Under the pieces are notes generated by a model, which did not search any database, was not told the DNA's origin, and worked only from the letters and a program-made list of their open reading frames with translations. The translations under genes were made by a program, and so were the position numbers. From Brevundimonas viscosa (GTDB lineage: Bacteria > Pseudomonadota > Alphaproteobacteria > Caulobacterales > Caulobacteraceae), in contig NZ_FOZV01000012.1 of the NCBI RefSeq assembly GCF_900116065.1, positions 1 through 37,188 of the forward strand: a stretch of DNA of 37,188 nt. Reading direction: 5' to 3'. This document shows, piece after piece, positions 6,979 through 15,651 of this stretch (within the stretch, counting starts at the first letter, position 1; each line of letters starts with the position of its first letter).

Positions 6979-7254
6979 ATGGCCGACGACGCCGCCTTCG
7001 ACGCCTCGCCCGACGTGCTGACCGCCACCGCCCAGGGCCGTCTGCGCACCATCATTGAGCGGCTGGAGCGGCTCGAGGAGGACAAGCAGGCGGTGATGGC
7101 CGACCAGAAGGAGGTCTTCGCCGAGGCGAAGGGCGAGGGCTACGACGTCAAGACGCTGCGCAAGGTCATCCGCATCCGCAAGCAGGACAAGGCCAAGCGG
7201 CAGGAGGAGGAGGCGATCCTCGACCTGTATCTGTCGGCGCTTGGCGAGGTATAG
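6979..7254 (+). CDS. gapR: GapR family nucleoid-associated protein (DUF2312)
   Basis: The 91-residue product has the full GapR/DUF2312 layout: an N-terminal segment, a long helix with LRTIIERLERLEEDKQAV, then QKEVFAEAKGEGYDVKTLRK and VIRIRKQDKAKRQEEEAILD. GapR of Caulobacter is an essential, AT-preferring protein that encircles overtwisted DNA and stimulates topoisomerases ahead of replication and transcription forks. CGGAG lies about 10 nt before ATG 6979. It is separated from rpmJ by a terminator, so it needs its own promoter, which I cannot define. Its nearness to tacA resembles Caulobacter crescentus gene order as I recall it (CC_3319 and CC_3315). The stop codon overlaps the first base of an inverted repeat. 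Confidence 0.93.
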   Translation: MADDAAFDASPDVLTATAQGRLRTIIERLERLEEDKQAVMADQKEVFAEAKGEGYDVKTLRKVIRIRKQDKAKRQEEEAILDLYLSALGEV

Positions 7255-7329
7255 GTTCCAGGGGCTCGGTTTTAGGTTTTAGGGTGCAGATCGACGGGTC
7301 ATCGTCCCGAGACCCTAGCACCTGGAACC
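7254..7329. repeat. 76-bp palindromic-ended element between gapR and the next gene
   Basis: GGTTCCAGG (7254-7262) and CCTGGAACC (7321-7329) are perfect inverted ends, and the match extends with one mismatch to 13 bp. The interior has TAGGGT/ACCCTA and CTCGG/CCGAG complements and a TTTAGG-rich run. It looks like a small dispersed hairpin repeat inserted at the gapR stop codon. Confidence 0.55.
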
Positions 7330-7337
7330 TTCTCCAG

Positions 7338-7667
7338 ATGAAGCGAAAGCCGCCGCTCTCCCCCTTCGAAGCCCAGCGCAAGGCGGCGCAGCGGGCGGCG
7401 CTGAACGCGCTGAAGCGGGCGCGGCGCACGGCCGAGAAGGCCGGGGTGACCCTGTCGGAGTGGGAGGGCGAGTTTCTCGACTCGGTCGGCGAGCGCGTGA
7501 AGACCCATGGCCGCGCCTTCGGCGATCCCGAACTGGGCGCGCCCGGCCAGGCGCTGTCGGCGATGCAGGGCCGCAAGCTCAAGGAGATCGCGGCCAAGGC
7601 GAAGGGGGAGGAGCCGCGGAAGCGGTGGGGGCGGCGCGCGCCGTCCAAACCGGTTGATCCCACCTGA
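7338..7667 (+). CDS. Small conserved-looking hypothetical protein, basic
   Basis: The 109-residue protein is highly basic and starts MKRKPPLSPFEAQRKAAQRA, followed by a helix-rich segment (ALKRARRTAEKAGVTLSEWE) and GERVKTHGRAFGDPELGAPG, ending in a Lys/Arg-rich tail. I do not recognise a named family. ATG 7338 is preferred; the in-frame GTG at 7284 lies inside the 76-bp repeat. No clear Shine-Dalgarno sequence precedes 7338, so translation may depend on the gapR transcript. Codon use fits the genome. It may be a DNA- or RNA-associated helper of GapR, but this is only guessed from position and charge. Confidence 0.6.
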   Translation: MKRKPPLSPFEAQRKAAQRAALNALKRARRTAEKAGVTLSEWEGEFLDSVGERVKTHGRAFGDPELGAPGQALSAMQGRKLKEIAAKAKGEEPRKRWGRRAPSKPVDPT

Positions 7668-7668
7668 A

Positions 7669-7804
7669 CCGTCACCCTCGGGCTTGACCCGAGGGCCTGA
7701 CGTTCCGCGTCTCAGATCGGGAGAATGGGGCAAGGTCGTAGAGCCGTCTCCCGCATCTGAGCCGCCCCGACCTCCGGCCCTCGGGTCAAGCCCGAGGGTG
7801 ACGG
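7669..7804. repeat. 136-bp REPIN-like element (paired palindromic arms)
   Basis: A 29-bp sequence at 7669-7697 is repeated as a perfect inverted copy at 7776-7804. Each arm is itself a hairpin (CCTCGGGCTTGACCCGAGG). The interior also contains near-complementary segments (CTCAGATCGGGAG near 7713 and CTCCCGCATCTGAG near 7749), so the whole element can fold into one large structure. The arm resembles REP units common in alphaproteobacterial chromosomes. It lies between convergent genes and may also stop transcription from both sides. Confidence 0.8.
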
Positions 7805-7832
7805 AGGTATCTTGTTCTCTCGCCCCTCGCCC

Positions 7833-10601
7833 CTAGAACAGGATCTTCCGGAGCGTCAGGCGCACCGAACGCCCCTCGGGATCTAGGAAGTCGGGCTGGT
7901 AGTTGAGCGGGGTCTCGGCGCCGTCGGCGGTGACCTCCGGCCGGCTGTCGAAAAGGTTCTGGATCCCGAGCTGGATGCGCGAACCGGCGAGCCACGGGAA
8001 GCGCTCGACCCACGAGGTGCGCTGGCTCAGGTCCATGAAGACGTTGAGGTTGACCGTCAGCTGGTCGGAGAAGTCGAGATCCGGGCCGGTCCCGCCGTCG
8101 ATGCGGGTGCCGTCGCGCCAGTTGGCCATGACGAAGGTCCCGATTCCGTTGCGGAACACCCCGCCCATGGCCTGAACCTCGTGGCGCGGGCTGCCGCCGC
8201 GCGACGAGGTGGCGGCGCCGTCCAGCAGGTCGAGCACCGGCAGGCCGTCGGCGATGAAGATTTCGTCCTGGATGCGCCAGGTGTGGTAGACGGAGACGTG
8301 GAAGCGGCCCTGGCCGGGCTGCATGCCGCCGCCGCGACCGCCGCCCATGCGAACCTGATGGCCGCCGCCGCCGCCGCCGCCGCGCATCACGACCGGACCG
8401 CCGCCGGGGCCGCCCGGGCCGCGTCGGCCCGGACCGGCCGCGCCTTCGCCTTCCGGCCGGGGCGTCGGCGTGCCGAAGGCGCGCGAGAAGTTGAAGCCGG
8501 TGCGCAGGTCCTGCCGCTCGTAGCGGTCGAAGTTGAGCGGCCGGGCGTCGACGGAAACCAGGTTCCCGTCGGCGTCGCGCACGAAGCGGTCGGGCAGGGC
8601 GGCCTCAAGGTCCGGCGTCAGGGTCGGGAAGGCGGCGATGTAGTCGTCGGTGCGGCTCCACGTCCAGGTGGTGCTGAGCGACAGGTCGGTCTCGGTCAGC
8701 GGGCGCAGGGTGCCGCCGAGGCGGACGACCTGGCGATTGTCGGCGTCGAGGTCCGGATTGCCGCCGGTGAACTGGGTGACCAGCACCGTCTCGCCGGTGC
8801 GGAAGTCGAACACCGGCACATTGGGCGTGGCGATCAGCGGGTCGTTGAGCTGGCTGATGGTCGGGGCGCCCTCCTCGTCGGTCCAGCTGGCGAGGAAGGA
8901 CAGCTTCTCGATCGGCGACCAGTTGACCGTGGTCCCGAAGGTGGACAGGCCGCCGAAGTCGGACAGCTCCTCGAAGCCGGCGTCGACGCTGACCGAGAGG
9001 TCGCCGAGGCCCGTCAGGACCTCGTTGCGGCGGCTGGCGATGGGGAAGTTGAGGCTGCTCTGGCCGCTGAGCCGGTCACGCGACTGGCCGCGCTCGGTGG
9101 TCACGCCGCCCCGGGTGCTGGTGGAGTCCAGCGACAGGGTGTCGGCCCCGACCTTGAAGGTCGAGGAGACGTCGCCGGCGGGGAGCTCCCAGACGTCGCC
9201 GGTCAGCACCAGCTCGGTGTCGAGCCGCTGGGACACCGAGCGGGCGGTGTCGTTGGCCACGCGGGCGAATGCGGCCGGGTCGAGGGGGCCGAACGGATTG
9301 GCCGTCGGATCGCCGGCGTTCAGGCGGGCCTGGAAGGGGGCGGCGGCGTAGCCGCGGCCGGTGACGGTGTCGGTCTCGGTGCGGGTGTAGTTCCCGGTGG
9401 CGGTCCAGCGCCATTCCTCGCCGATGAAGCCGTCGAGCACGAAGCCGAGCTCGCCCTGCAGGCGGTCGGTCTCGCGCTGCAGCGCCGCGGCGTCGTCAAG
9501 GTAGCGGAACACCTGGACGTCGTCGGAGAAGGGCGAGAAGGGGTTGGTCCCGGGCAGGCCGAGGCGCACGCCGGGCAGGCCGTTGAAGCTGCGGCTGGAG
9601 GTGTCCTCGAGGCTGGCGCTGATCGTCGCCTGGGTGGTGCTGTTCAGGTCGCGCTTGATCGTGCCGCTGACCTGGGCGCGTTCGGAGGCGGACAACAGGG
9701 TGCGGTAGGCCGTCAGGTCGCCGCTGCGGGGGTCGCCGGCGGCGGCCGCGAAGTCGGCCAGGGTCGGGGTGGTCGTCGATCCCGGGACGGGGGTGATGGC
9801 CACGCCGAGGGCCGGGTCGAGCGCGACGCACGTGGCCGGGGTCGCCGTCAGACATCCCGGCGAATAGGGATCGCTGGTGACGTTGCCGATCAGGTCGTAG
9901 GGCGTGGGGCCGGGGTCGCGGCGGATGTCGCGCTCGGTCTCGTAGAGGGGCGTCGAACGTTCGTACTCCACGTCCATCGACCAGCGATTGGCGCCCGCGA
10001 TGCGCAGCAGATCGGCCTCGGCCTCGACCGTGGTGCGGCCGCCCTCGGTCGGGACGCGGCCGGTCGCCTCGTAGGTGGTCGAGCGGAAATCGGCCTTGAG
10101 TACGAAGTTCACCACCCGCTGCTCGGGCCGGTAGCCGAACTGGACGGCCACCGCCTCGGGCAGGACCTCGGTGCGCTCGATGGCCTCGGTGGGGATGCCG
10201 CGGATCTCGCGGAAGCCGGAGATGCGGCGGCCGTTGACGAGGAAGACCGGCTGAAGGTCGGTGCGGCCGCTGGAGCTGCGCGTGATCGGCTCCAGGTAGG
10301 TCATCAGCTCGGCGATGTCGGAGGCCCCGTAGGCCATGATCTCGTCGGCGCTCAGGGTGACGTCGGGCGGGATGTCGGTGTCGACGCTGCCGCGCTGGCG
10401 CGTGCCGGTCACAGCCACCGTCCCGAGTTCATAGGCGTCGCCGTCGGCGGCCGCGGGGGCGGGCTCCTGCGGCTCCGGTTCCGCCGGGGGGGGCGTCTGC
10501 TGCGCCGGCGCGGGCGTCGGCTGCGGCGCCTGCGGCTGGGGCGGCGCCGTCTGGATGACGCCGGCCATGAGTCCGGACAGGGCGGTGGTGACGAGGAGCA
10601 T
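7833..10601 (-). CDS. TonB-dependent outer-membrane receptor with Gly-rich insertion
   Basis: The 922-residue protein has an N-terminal signal-like segment followed by a Pro/Gln-rich region (about 17-50). The plug begins near residue 58 with GTVAVTGTRQRGSVDTDIPP and includes VFLVNGRRISGFREIRGIP. The long beta-barrel ends in RSVRLTLRKILF with terminal Phe, as expected for outer-membrane barrels. It would import a ligand with energy from TonB-ExbB-ExbD; the substrate is unknown. A striking Gly/Arg/Pro-rich segment (about residues 718-765; DNA about 8308-8450) sits in a predicted extracellular loop. The gene follows tacA in the same direction with a 196-bp gap. The start has only a weak ribosome binding site. 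Confidence 0.88.
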   Translation of the reverse strand: MLLVTTALSGLMAGVIQTAPPQPQAPQPTPAPAQQTPPPAEPEPQEPAPAAADGDAYELGTVAVTGTRQRGSVDTDIPPDVTLSADEIMAYGASDIAELMTYLEPITRSSSGRTDLQPVFLVNGRRISGFREIRGIPTEAIERTEVLPEAVAVQFGYRPEQRVVNFVLKADFRSTTYEATGRVPTEGGRTTVEAEADLLRIAGANRWSMDVEYERSTPLYETERDIRRDPGPTPYDLIGNVTSDPYSPGCLTATPATCVALDPALGVAITPVPGSTTTPTLADFAAAAGDPRSGDLTAYRTLLSASERAQVSGTIKRDLNSTTQATISASLEDTSSRSFNGLPGVRLGLPGTNPFSPFSDDVQVFRYLDDAAALQRETDRLQGELGFVLDGFIGEEWRWTATGNYTRTETDTVTGRGYAAAPFQARLNAGDPTANPFGPLDPAAFARVANDTARSVSQRLDTELVLTGDVWELPAGDVSSTFKVGADTLSLDSTSTRGGVTTERGQSRDRLSGQSSLNFPIASRRNEVLTGLGDLSVSVDAGFEELSDFGGLSTFGTTVNWSPIEKLSFLASWTDEEGAPTISQLNDPLIATPNVPVFDFRTGETVLVTQFTGGNPDLDADNRQVVRLGGTLRPLTETDLSLSTTWTWSRTDDYIAAFPTLTPDLEAALPDRFVRDADGNLVSVDARPLNFDRYERQDLRTGFNFSRAFGTPTPRPEGEGAAGPGRRGPGGPGGGPVVMRGGGGGGGHQVRMGGGRGGGMQPGQGRFHVSVYHTWRIQDEIFIADGLPVLDLLDGAATSSRGGSPRHEVQAMGGVFRNGIGTFVMANWRDGTRIDGGTGPDLDFSDQLTVNLNVFMDLSQRTSWVERFPWLAGSRIQLGIQNLFDSRPEVTADGAETPLNYQPDFLDPEGRSVRLTLRKILF

Positions 10602-10797
10602 GATCGGGTCCCGGGGAGATACGAGCCGCTAAACGTTCCGCGTCCGCGTTTCCGTCGCATTGCAGCGACGAAACCCGGGGTTGCCCGGAACAGGGCGGCC
10701 GCACGTATACGCCGGAACGCACGCACGGATCGCCATGAGCGAGATTTCCTCGGGAATCAGGCTTCGCCGTGGCGAAGGGCCGCGGCCGCCCCGGAGG

Positions 10798-12285
<1,488 letters not shown>

Positions 12286-12439
12286 GCTGGCGGCCCCTGT
12301 TCCATCAAAACCGGCCGGCCCTCGTACGGTGGAGCTGGCTCATTCCGGGACGGTTCTAGCCCCGACAAGGTGAAGATCGGGTTGGGGGGCAGGGTGAGCG
12401 GGGGGTTAAGGGAGGCGCGAGACCTGCAGGGAATGAGCG

Positions 12440-14254
12440 TCAGTCTGCAGAGCCCGGCGAAGTCCGCACGCCGCATTCGGGTGCATCGATGAGTACGGAG
12501 TGGCGGGTCCCGCCGATCTGCAGGTCCGGCCAGCGAGGCGCCAAGGGCTGCACCTGCCCCTGACGCAGCGCGTCCCGGGGGTCGGAGGCCGCGCCGGCTG
12601 GATCCGGGCAGCGTCGGCCGTACCAGCCGCCGCGGCGAGACCACCTGCCGTCGGGGCCGCGAGTCCACAGCCGGATGCCGGAGGCGTCCGCGACGAGCAC
12701 TTCGCTCTCCCCATCGCCGTCCAGGTCGACAGACGAGGCGACGCAGGCGCGATCCGGCGCCGCGCCGCATTGGGCCCGGTCGTCGGTGGGGGGCACCGGA
12801 ACGAGGAAGCCTTCCGGAAGGGCGGCGCCAGCGGGAACGACCTCGAGTCGCGGCAGGGTGTCCGGAGATCCGACATCGACAATGCGGACCGTGTTTTCGG
12901 TCGCCAGCATATTGCGGGCGTTGCGCACGATCACCGGATCGGCTGAGCGGGCGAGCCGCTCCAGCGCCCCCTGACCTGCCGTCCTGCTCCCGAAGCGCAG
13001 GAAGGCGTAGTCGAAGGCCTCCGGGGCCACCGCGCCGCGCTCCAGACGGGCCACCTGGTCGGCGACCGAAAGGCGGGCGGGGTCGAGCAGGGGGCTGAAC
13101 AGGGCGACGATGAGCCCGAAGGCGACGACGGCGCCGGCGAGGGTGGTCGGCTCCACCGGGCGCATCCAGTCGCCCCTGCGCAGGAAGGTCCGCAGCGAGG
13201 CCCAGGCGTAGCCGACGGCGAAGACGGCGCCGACCAGCGCGCAGGCGAGGGCGATGATGCGGTCGGGTGTCAGACCGTGCTGGCCGATGCGCAGGGCGAG
13301 ACCCAGGAAGGCGATGACGATCAGCGGAAGGAGCAGGAGGGAGCCGACCTGCACCGCCAGCCGAACCGCCAGCGGCGGGCGGTTCTCCGGCCGGCCGTCC
13401 TGGTAGGCGGCGTTGATCAGGACGATCAGGGCGGCGGCGGCGGCCAGCACCAGCGAGGTTCCGCTGCCGGTGTCCCACAGCCCTTTCAGCCCGGTGAACG
13501 GCAGGGCGAGGACGAAGCCGGCGGCCAGCACGGTCATGACCAGCAGCAGCCACGACAGCAGCATCAGGCCGACCGTGCGGACGCCGCGAATGAGGCCGTC
13601 GCGCACGTCGGTGAGGTGGACGGCCGTGGCGAAGACAAATGTGGTGACGGGGACGTAGAACCAGCTCTTCCGGGTCAGGTCCTCGAGGAAGTCGAGGCCG
13701 ATGATCCGGAACAGTCCGGCCCCCAGAAACAGCAGGATCCAGAAGGCCCCGGTGAAGCCGACCGACAGCACCAGCTGCACGCCGGCCTTCCAGGCGGTGT
13801 CGAAGTAGACGGGAAAGGGCGCGATCCAGCGCCGCTCCATGTCGGCGGCGAGAACGAGGTGGTGGGCGATGAACAGGGCGGCGGCCGCGAATAGCGGCAT
13901 GGGCGTGGTGAAGAAGGGCGGTCCCCGCAACGTGTCCGCGCTCTGACGCGCGACCTCATGCCAGCCCATCAGGGCGAGCAGGGCGACGGCGACGACAGTC
14001 CATGCCGCGAGGGTCGACCCGTGCATGCGCCCGACGCCGGCGAGCAGCAGGACCGGGATAAAGGCGAAGAGGAGGACCAGGATGACGAAGCCCGCCGGCG
14101 CCCAGGGCCAGCCGGTGACGCCGTCCGAGGTCCAGTGCAGCCACCACAGGGCAAGACCCTGCAGCAGGCCGATTCCCAGCCGGAGGGGGCCGAGCAGTCG
14201 GGTGGGCGGCCCGCGCAGGACGTCCCGATCCATTGCGTCTTCGGCGGCGATCAT
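12440..14254 (-). CDS. DUF4153 multi-span membrane protein with C-terminal FG-GAP-like segment
   Basis: The 604-residue protein has about 10 or more hydrophobic segments between residues 20 and 430, consistent with the DUF4153 family of inner-membrane proteins of unknown function. The last about 130 residues are soluble, with SVDLDGDGESEVLVADASG, a calcium-binding FG-GAP/VCBS-like motif. ATG 14254 was chosen because AAGGGGAG lies 7 nt upstream. The frame is open to 14632, but the extra N-terminal residues overlap the divergent rplJ promoter and leader and are not protein-like. It is transcribed divergently from rplJ and ends 154 bp before tacA. Confidence 0.85.
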   Translation of the reverse strand: MIAAEDAMDRDVLRGPPTRLLGPLRLGIGLLQGLALWWLHWTSDGVTGWPWAPAGFVILVLLFAFIPVLLLAGVGRMHGSTLAAWTVVAVALLALMGWHEVARQSADTLRGPPFFTTPMPLFAAAALFIAHHLVLAADMERRWIAPFPVYFDTAWKAGVQLVLSVGFTGAFWILLFLGAGLFRIIGLDFLEDLTRKSWFYVPVTTFVFATAVHLTDVRDGLIRGVRTVGLMLLSWLLLVMTVLAAGFVLALPFTGLKGLWDTGSGTSLVLAAAAALIVLINAAYQDGRPENRPPLAVRLAVQVGSLLLLPLIVIAFLGLALRIGQHGLTPDRIIALACALVGAVFAVGYAWASLRTFLRRGDWMRPVEPTTLAGAVVAFGLIVALFSPLLDPARLSVADQVARLERGAVAPEAFDYAFLRFGSRTAGQGALERLARSADPVIVRNARNMLATENTVRIVDVGSPDTLPRLEVVPAGAALPEGFLVPVPPTDDRAQCGAAPDRACVASSVDLDGDGESEVLVADASGIRLWTRGPDGRWSRRGGWYGRRCPDPAGAASDPRDALRQGQVQPLAPRWPDLQIGGTRHSVLIDAPECGVRTSPGSAD

Positions 14255-14619
14255 GCGTCGTCTCCCCTTGAACATGGAAGGAGAACCGGTTTCTCGGCTC
14301 ATGGCCAGAGCCGGCTTGATTTTCCGCCGCGTCCGTGTATAGAGCGCGCCTTCTTCCGTCGCAGCTTCGGCCGCGGCGGTCCTGTCCGAGAACTTCGGGG
14401 CGTGGGGGCCACCCGTGCCGTAACTGCCAGAGAGCCCTCTGGCGCCGTGGGGAGATGGGGATGCAGACGATCCGCCGTCGGCCCGGTTCCGGGACGGACG
14501 GGGATGCGAGCTTCCTTCGGACAATACGACCGGCGTGAACGTCCCGCAGCGATGCGCGGCGCTTTCGCACTCCGGCGTCGGGAATGTCCCCGGCGTCGAA
14601 CGACTGACTGGAGACCGCA
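14255..14619. other. Divergent DUF4153/rplJ intergenic region with rplJ leader
   Basis: This 365-bp region contains the rplJ promoter (14316-14343) and a leader of about 270 nt. In the leader, CCAGAG (14427-14432) and CTCTGG (14437-14442) form a tight hairpin. In many bacteria this leader binds L10-L7/L12 to repress rplJL translation (L10 leader); I infer the same here from position and length, not from a confirmed consensus fold. Confidence 0.55.
14316..14343 (+). promoter_or_regulatory. Predicted promoter for rplJ-rplL
   Basis: TTGATT (14316-14321) and TATAGA (14338-14343) are spaced by 16 bp, about 277 bp before the rplJ start. It has the same design as the rpmJ promoter in this window. 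Confidence 0.6.
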
Positions 14620-15135
14620 ATGGACCGCGCACAAAAGGCCGAGTCGATCGAAACGCTGAAGGGCGTTTTCGCCGACGCGGGCGCCGTGGTCGTGGCCCAC
14701 AACCTGGGCCTGACCGTTGCGGACATGGAAGACCTGCGTGGCCGCCTCCGCAAGGAAGGCGGCACGTTCAAGGTGGTCAAGAACCGCCTGGCGCTGAAGG
14801 CGCTCGAAGCCGAAGAGGGCAGCGACTACCACGGCCTGTTCAAAGGTCCGGTGGGCATCGCCTTTGCGCCCGACGCGGTGACGGCCGCCAAGGTGACCGC
14901 CGAATTCGCCAAGGCCAACGACAAGTTCGTCGTCCAGGGCGGGTTCATGGGCGACAAGGTTCTGGACGCCAAGGGCGTGGAGACCCTCTCCAAGCTGCCC
15001 TCGCTGGACCAGATCCGCGCCTCGCTGCTCGGCCTCATCAACGCCCCGGCCACCAAGGTCGCCGGCGTGCTGCAGGCCCCGGCCGGCCAGCTCGCCCGGG
15101 TGTTCAACGCCTACGCCACCAAGGACGCCGCGTAA
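14620..15135 (+). CDS. rplJ: 50S ribosomal protein L10
   Basis: The 171-residue protein is of full L10 length. It starts MDRAQKAESIETLKGVFADA and contains FKVVKNRLALKAL and KGPVGIAFAPD, both typical of L10. L10 anchors L7/L12 dimers to the ribosomal stalk and regulates its own mRNA. GGAG lies about 8 nt before ATG 14620. rplL follows after 60 bp in the same transcript. rplK and rplA are not directly upstream: the preceding gene is divergent, and the unit has its own promoter. Confidence 0.98.
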   Translation: MDRAQKAESIETLKGVFADAGAVVVAHNLGLTVADMEDLRGRLRKEGGTFKVVKNRLALKALEAEEGSDYHGLFKGPVGIAFAPDAVTAAKVTAEFAKANDKFVVQGGFMGDKVLDAKGVETLSKLPSLDQIRASLLGLINAPATKVAGVLQAPAGQLARVFNAYATKDAA

Positions 15136-15195
15136 GCGGACCTTCCATCTCTGCAAACCTCTCTCTGAACCCATCCTACCGAAGGAACTATCCCT

Positions 15196-15585
15196 ATGGC
15201 TGACCTCGCCAAGATCGTTGAAGACCTGTCGGCGCTGACCGTTCTGGAAGCCGCCGAACTCTCGAAGCTGCTGGAAGAAAAGTGGGGCGTCTCGGCCGCC
15301 GCTCCGGTGGCCATGGCCATGCCGGCCGGCGGCGCCGCCGGCGGCGCTCCGGCGGAAGCCGCCGAAGAGCAGACCGAGTTCACCGTCGTCCTCGTCGACG
15401 GCGGCGACAAGAAGATCAACGTCATCAAGGAAGTGCGTGGCGTTCGTTCGGACCTCGGCCTGAAGGAAGCCAAGGACCTGGTCGAAGGCGCTCCGCAGAA
15501 CGTCGTCGAGAACGTCTCCAAGCAGCAGGCCGACGAAATCGCCAAGAAGCTGACCGAAGCCGGCGCCAAGGTCCAGATCAAGTAA
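15196..15585 (+). CDS. rplL: 50S ribosomal protein L7/L12
   Basis: The 129-residue protein has the N-terminal dimerisation domain (residues 1-35), an Ala/Gly/Met-rich hinge (about 36-55), and the C-terminal factor-binding domain with [20 protein letters not shown] and [13 protein letters not shown]. It recruits and activates translation GTPases such as EF-G and EF-Tu, both encoded in this window. AAGGA lies about 8 nt upstream of ATG 15196. It is the last gene of a two-gene unit ended by the terminator at 15614-15644. Confidence 0.98.
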   Translation: MADLAKIVEDLSALTVLEAAELSKLLEEKWGVSAAAPVAMAMPAGGAAGGAPAEAAEEQTEFTVVLVDGGDKKINVIKEVRGVRSDLGLKEAKDLVEGAPQNVVENVSKQQADEIAKKLTEAGAKVQIK

Positions 15586-15613
15586 TCTGGCCTCAGCATC
15601 CGCTGAAGTTCGA

Positions 15614-15644
15614 CGGGCCGGGGAGCGATCCCCGGCCCGTTTTT
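15614..15644 (+). terminator. Intrinsic terminator after rplL
   Basis: CGGGCCGGGGA (15614-15624) pairs perfectly with TCCCCGGCCCG (15629-15639) around GCGA, followed by TTTTT. It ends the rplJL transcript before the oppositely oriented M61 genes. Confidence 0.93.
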
Positions 15645-15651
15645 CTTTGGG

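Noticed and set aside
14255..14632. N-terminal extension of the DUF4153 protein up to 14632
   Set aside because: The added residues are low in membrane character, overlap the rplJ promoter and leader, and a strong ribosome binding site precedes ATG 14254.
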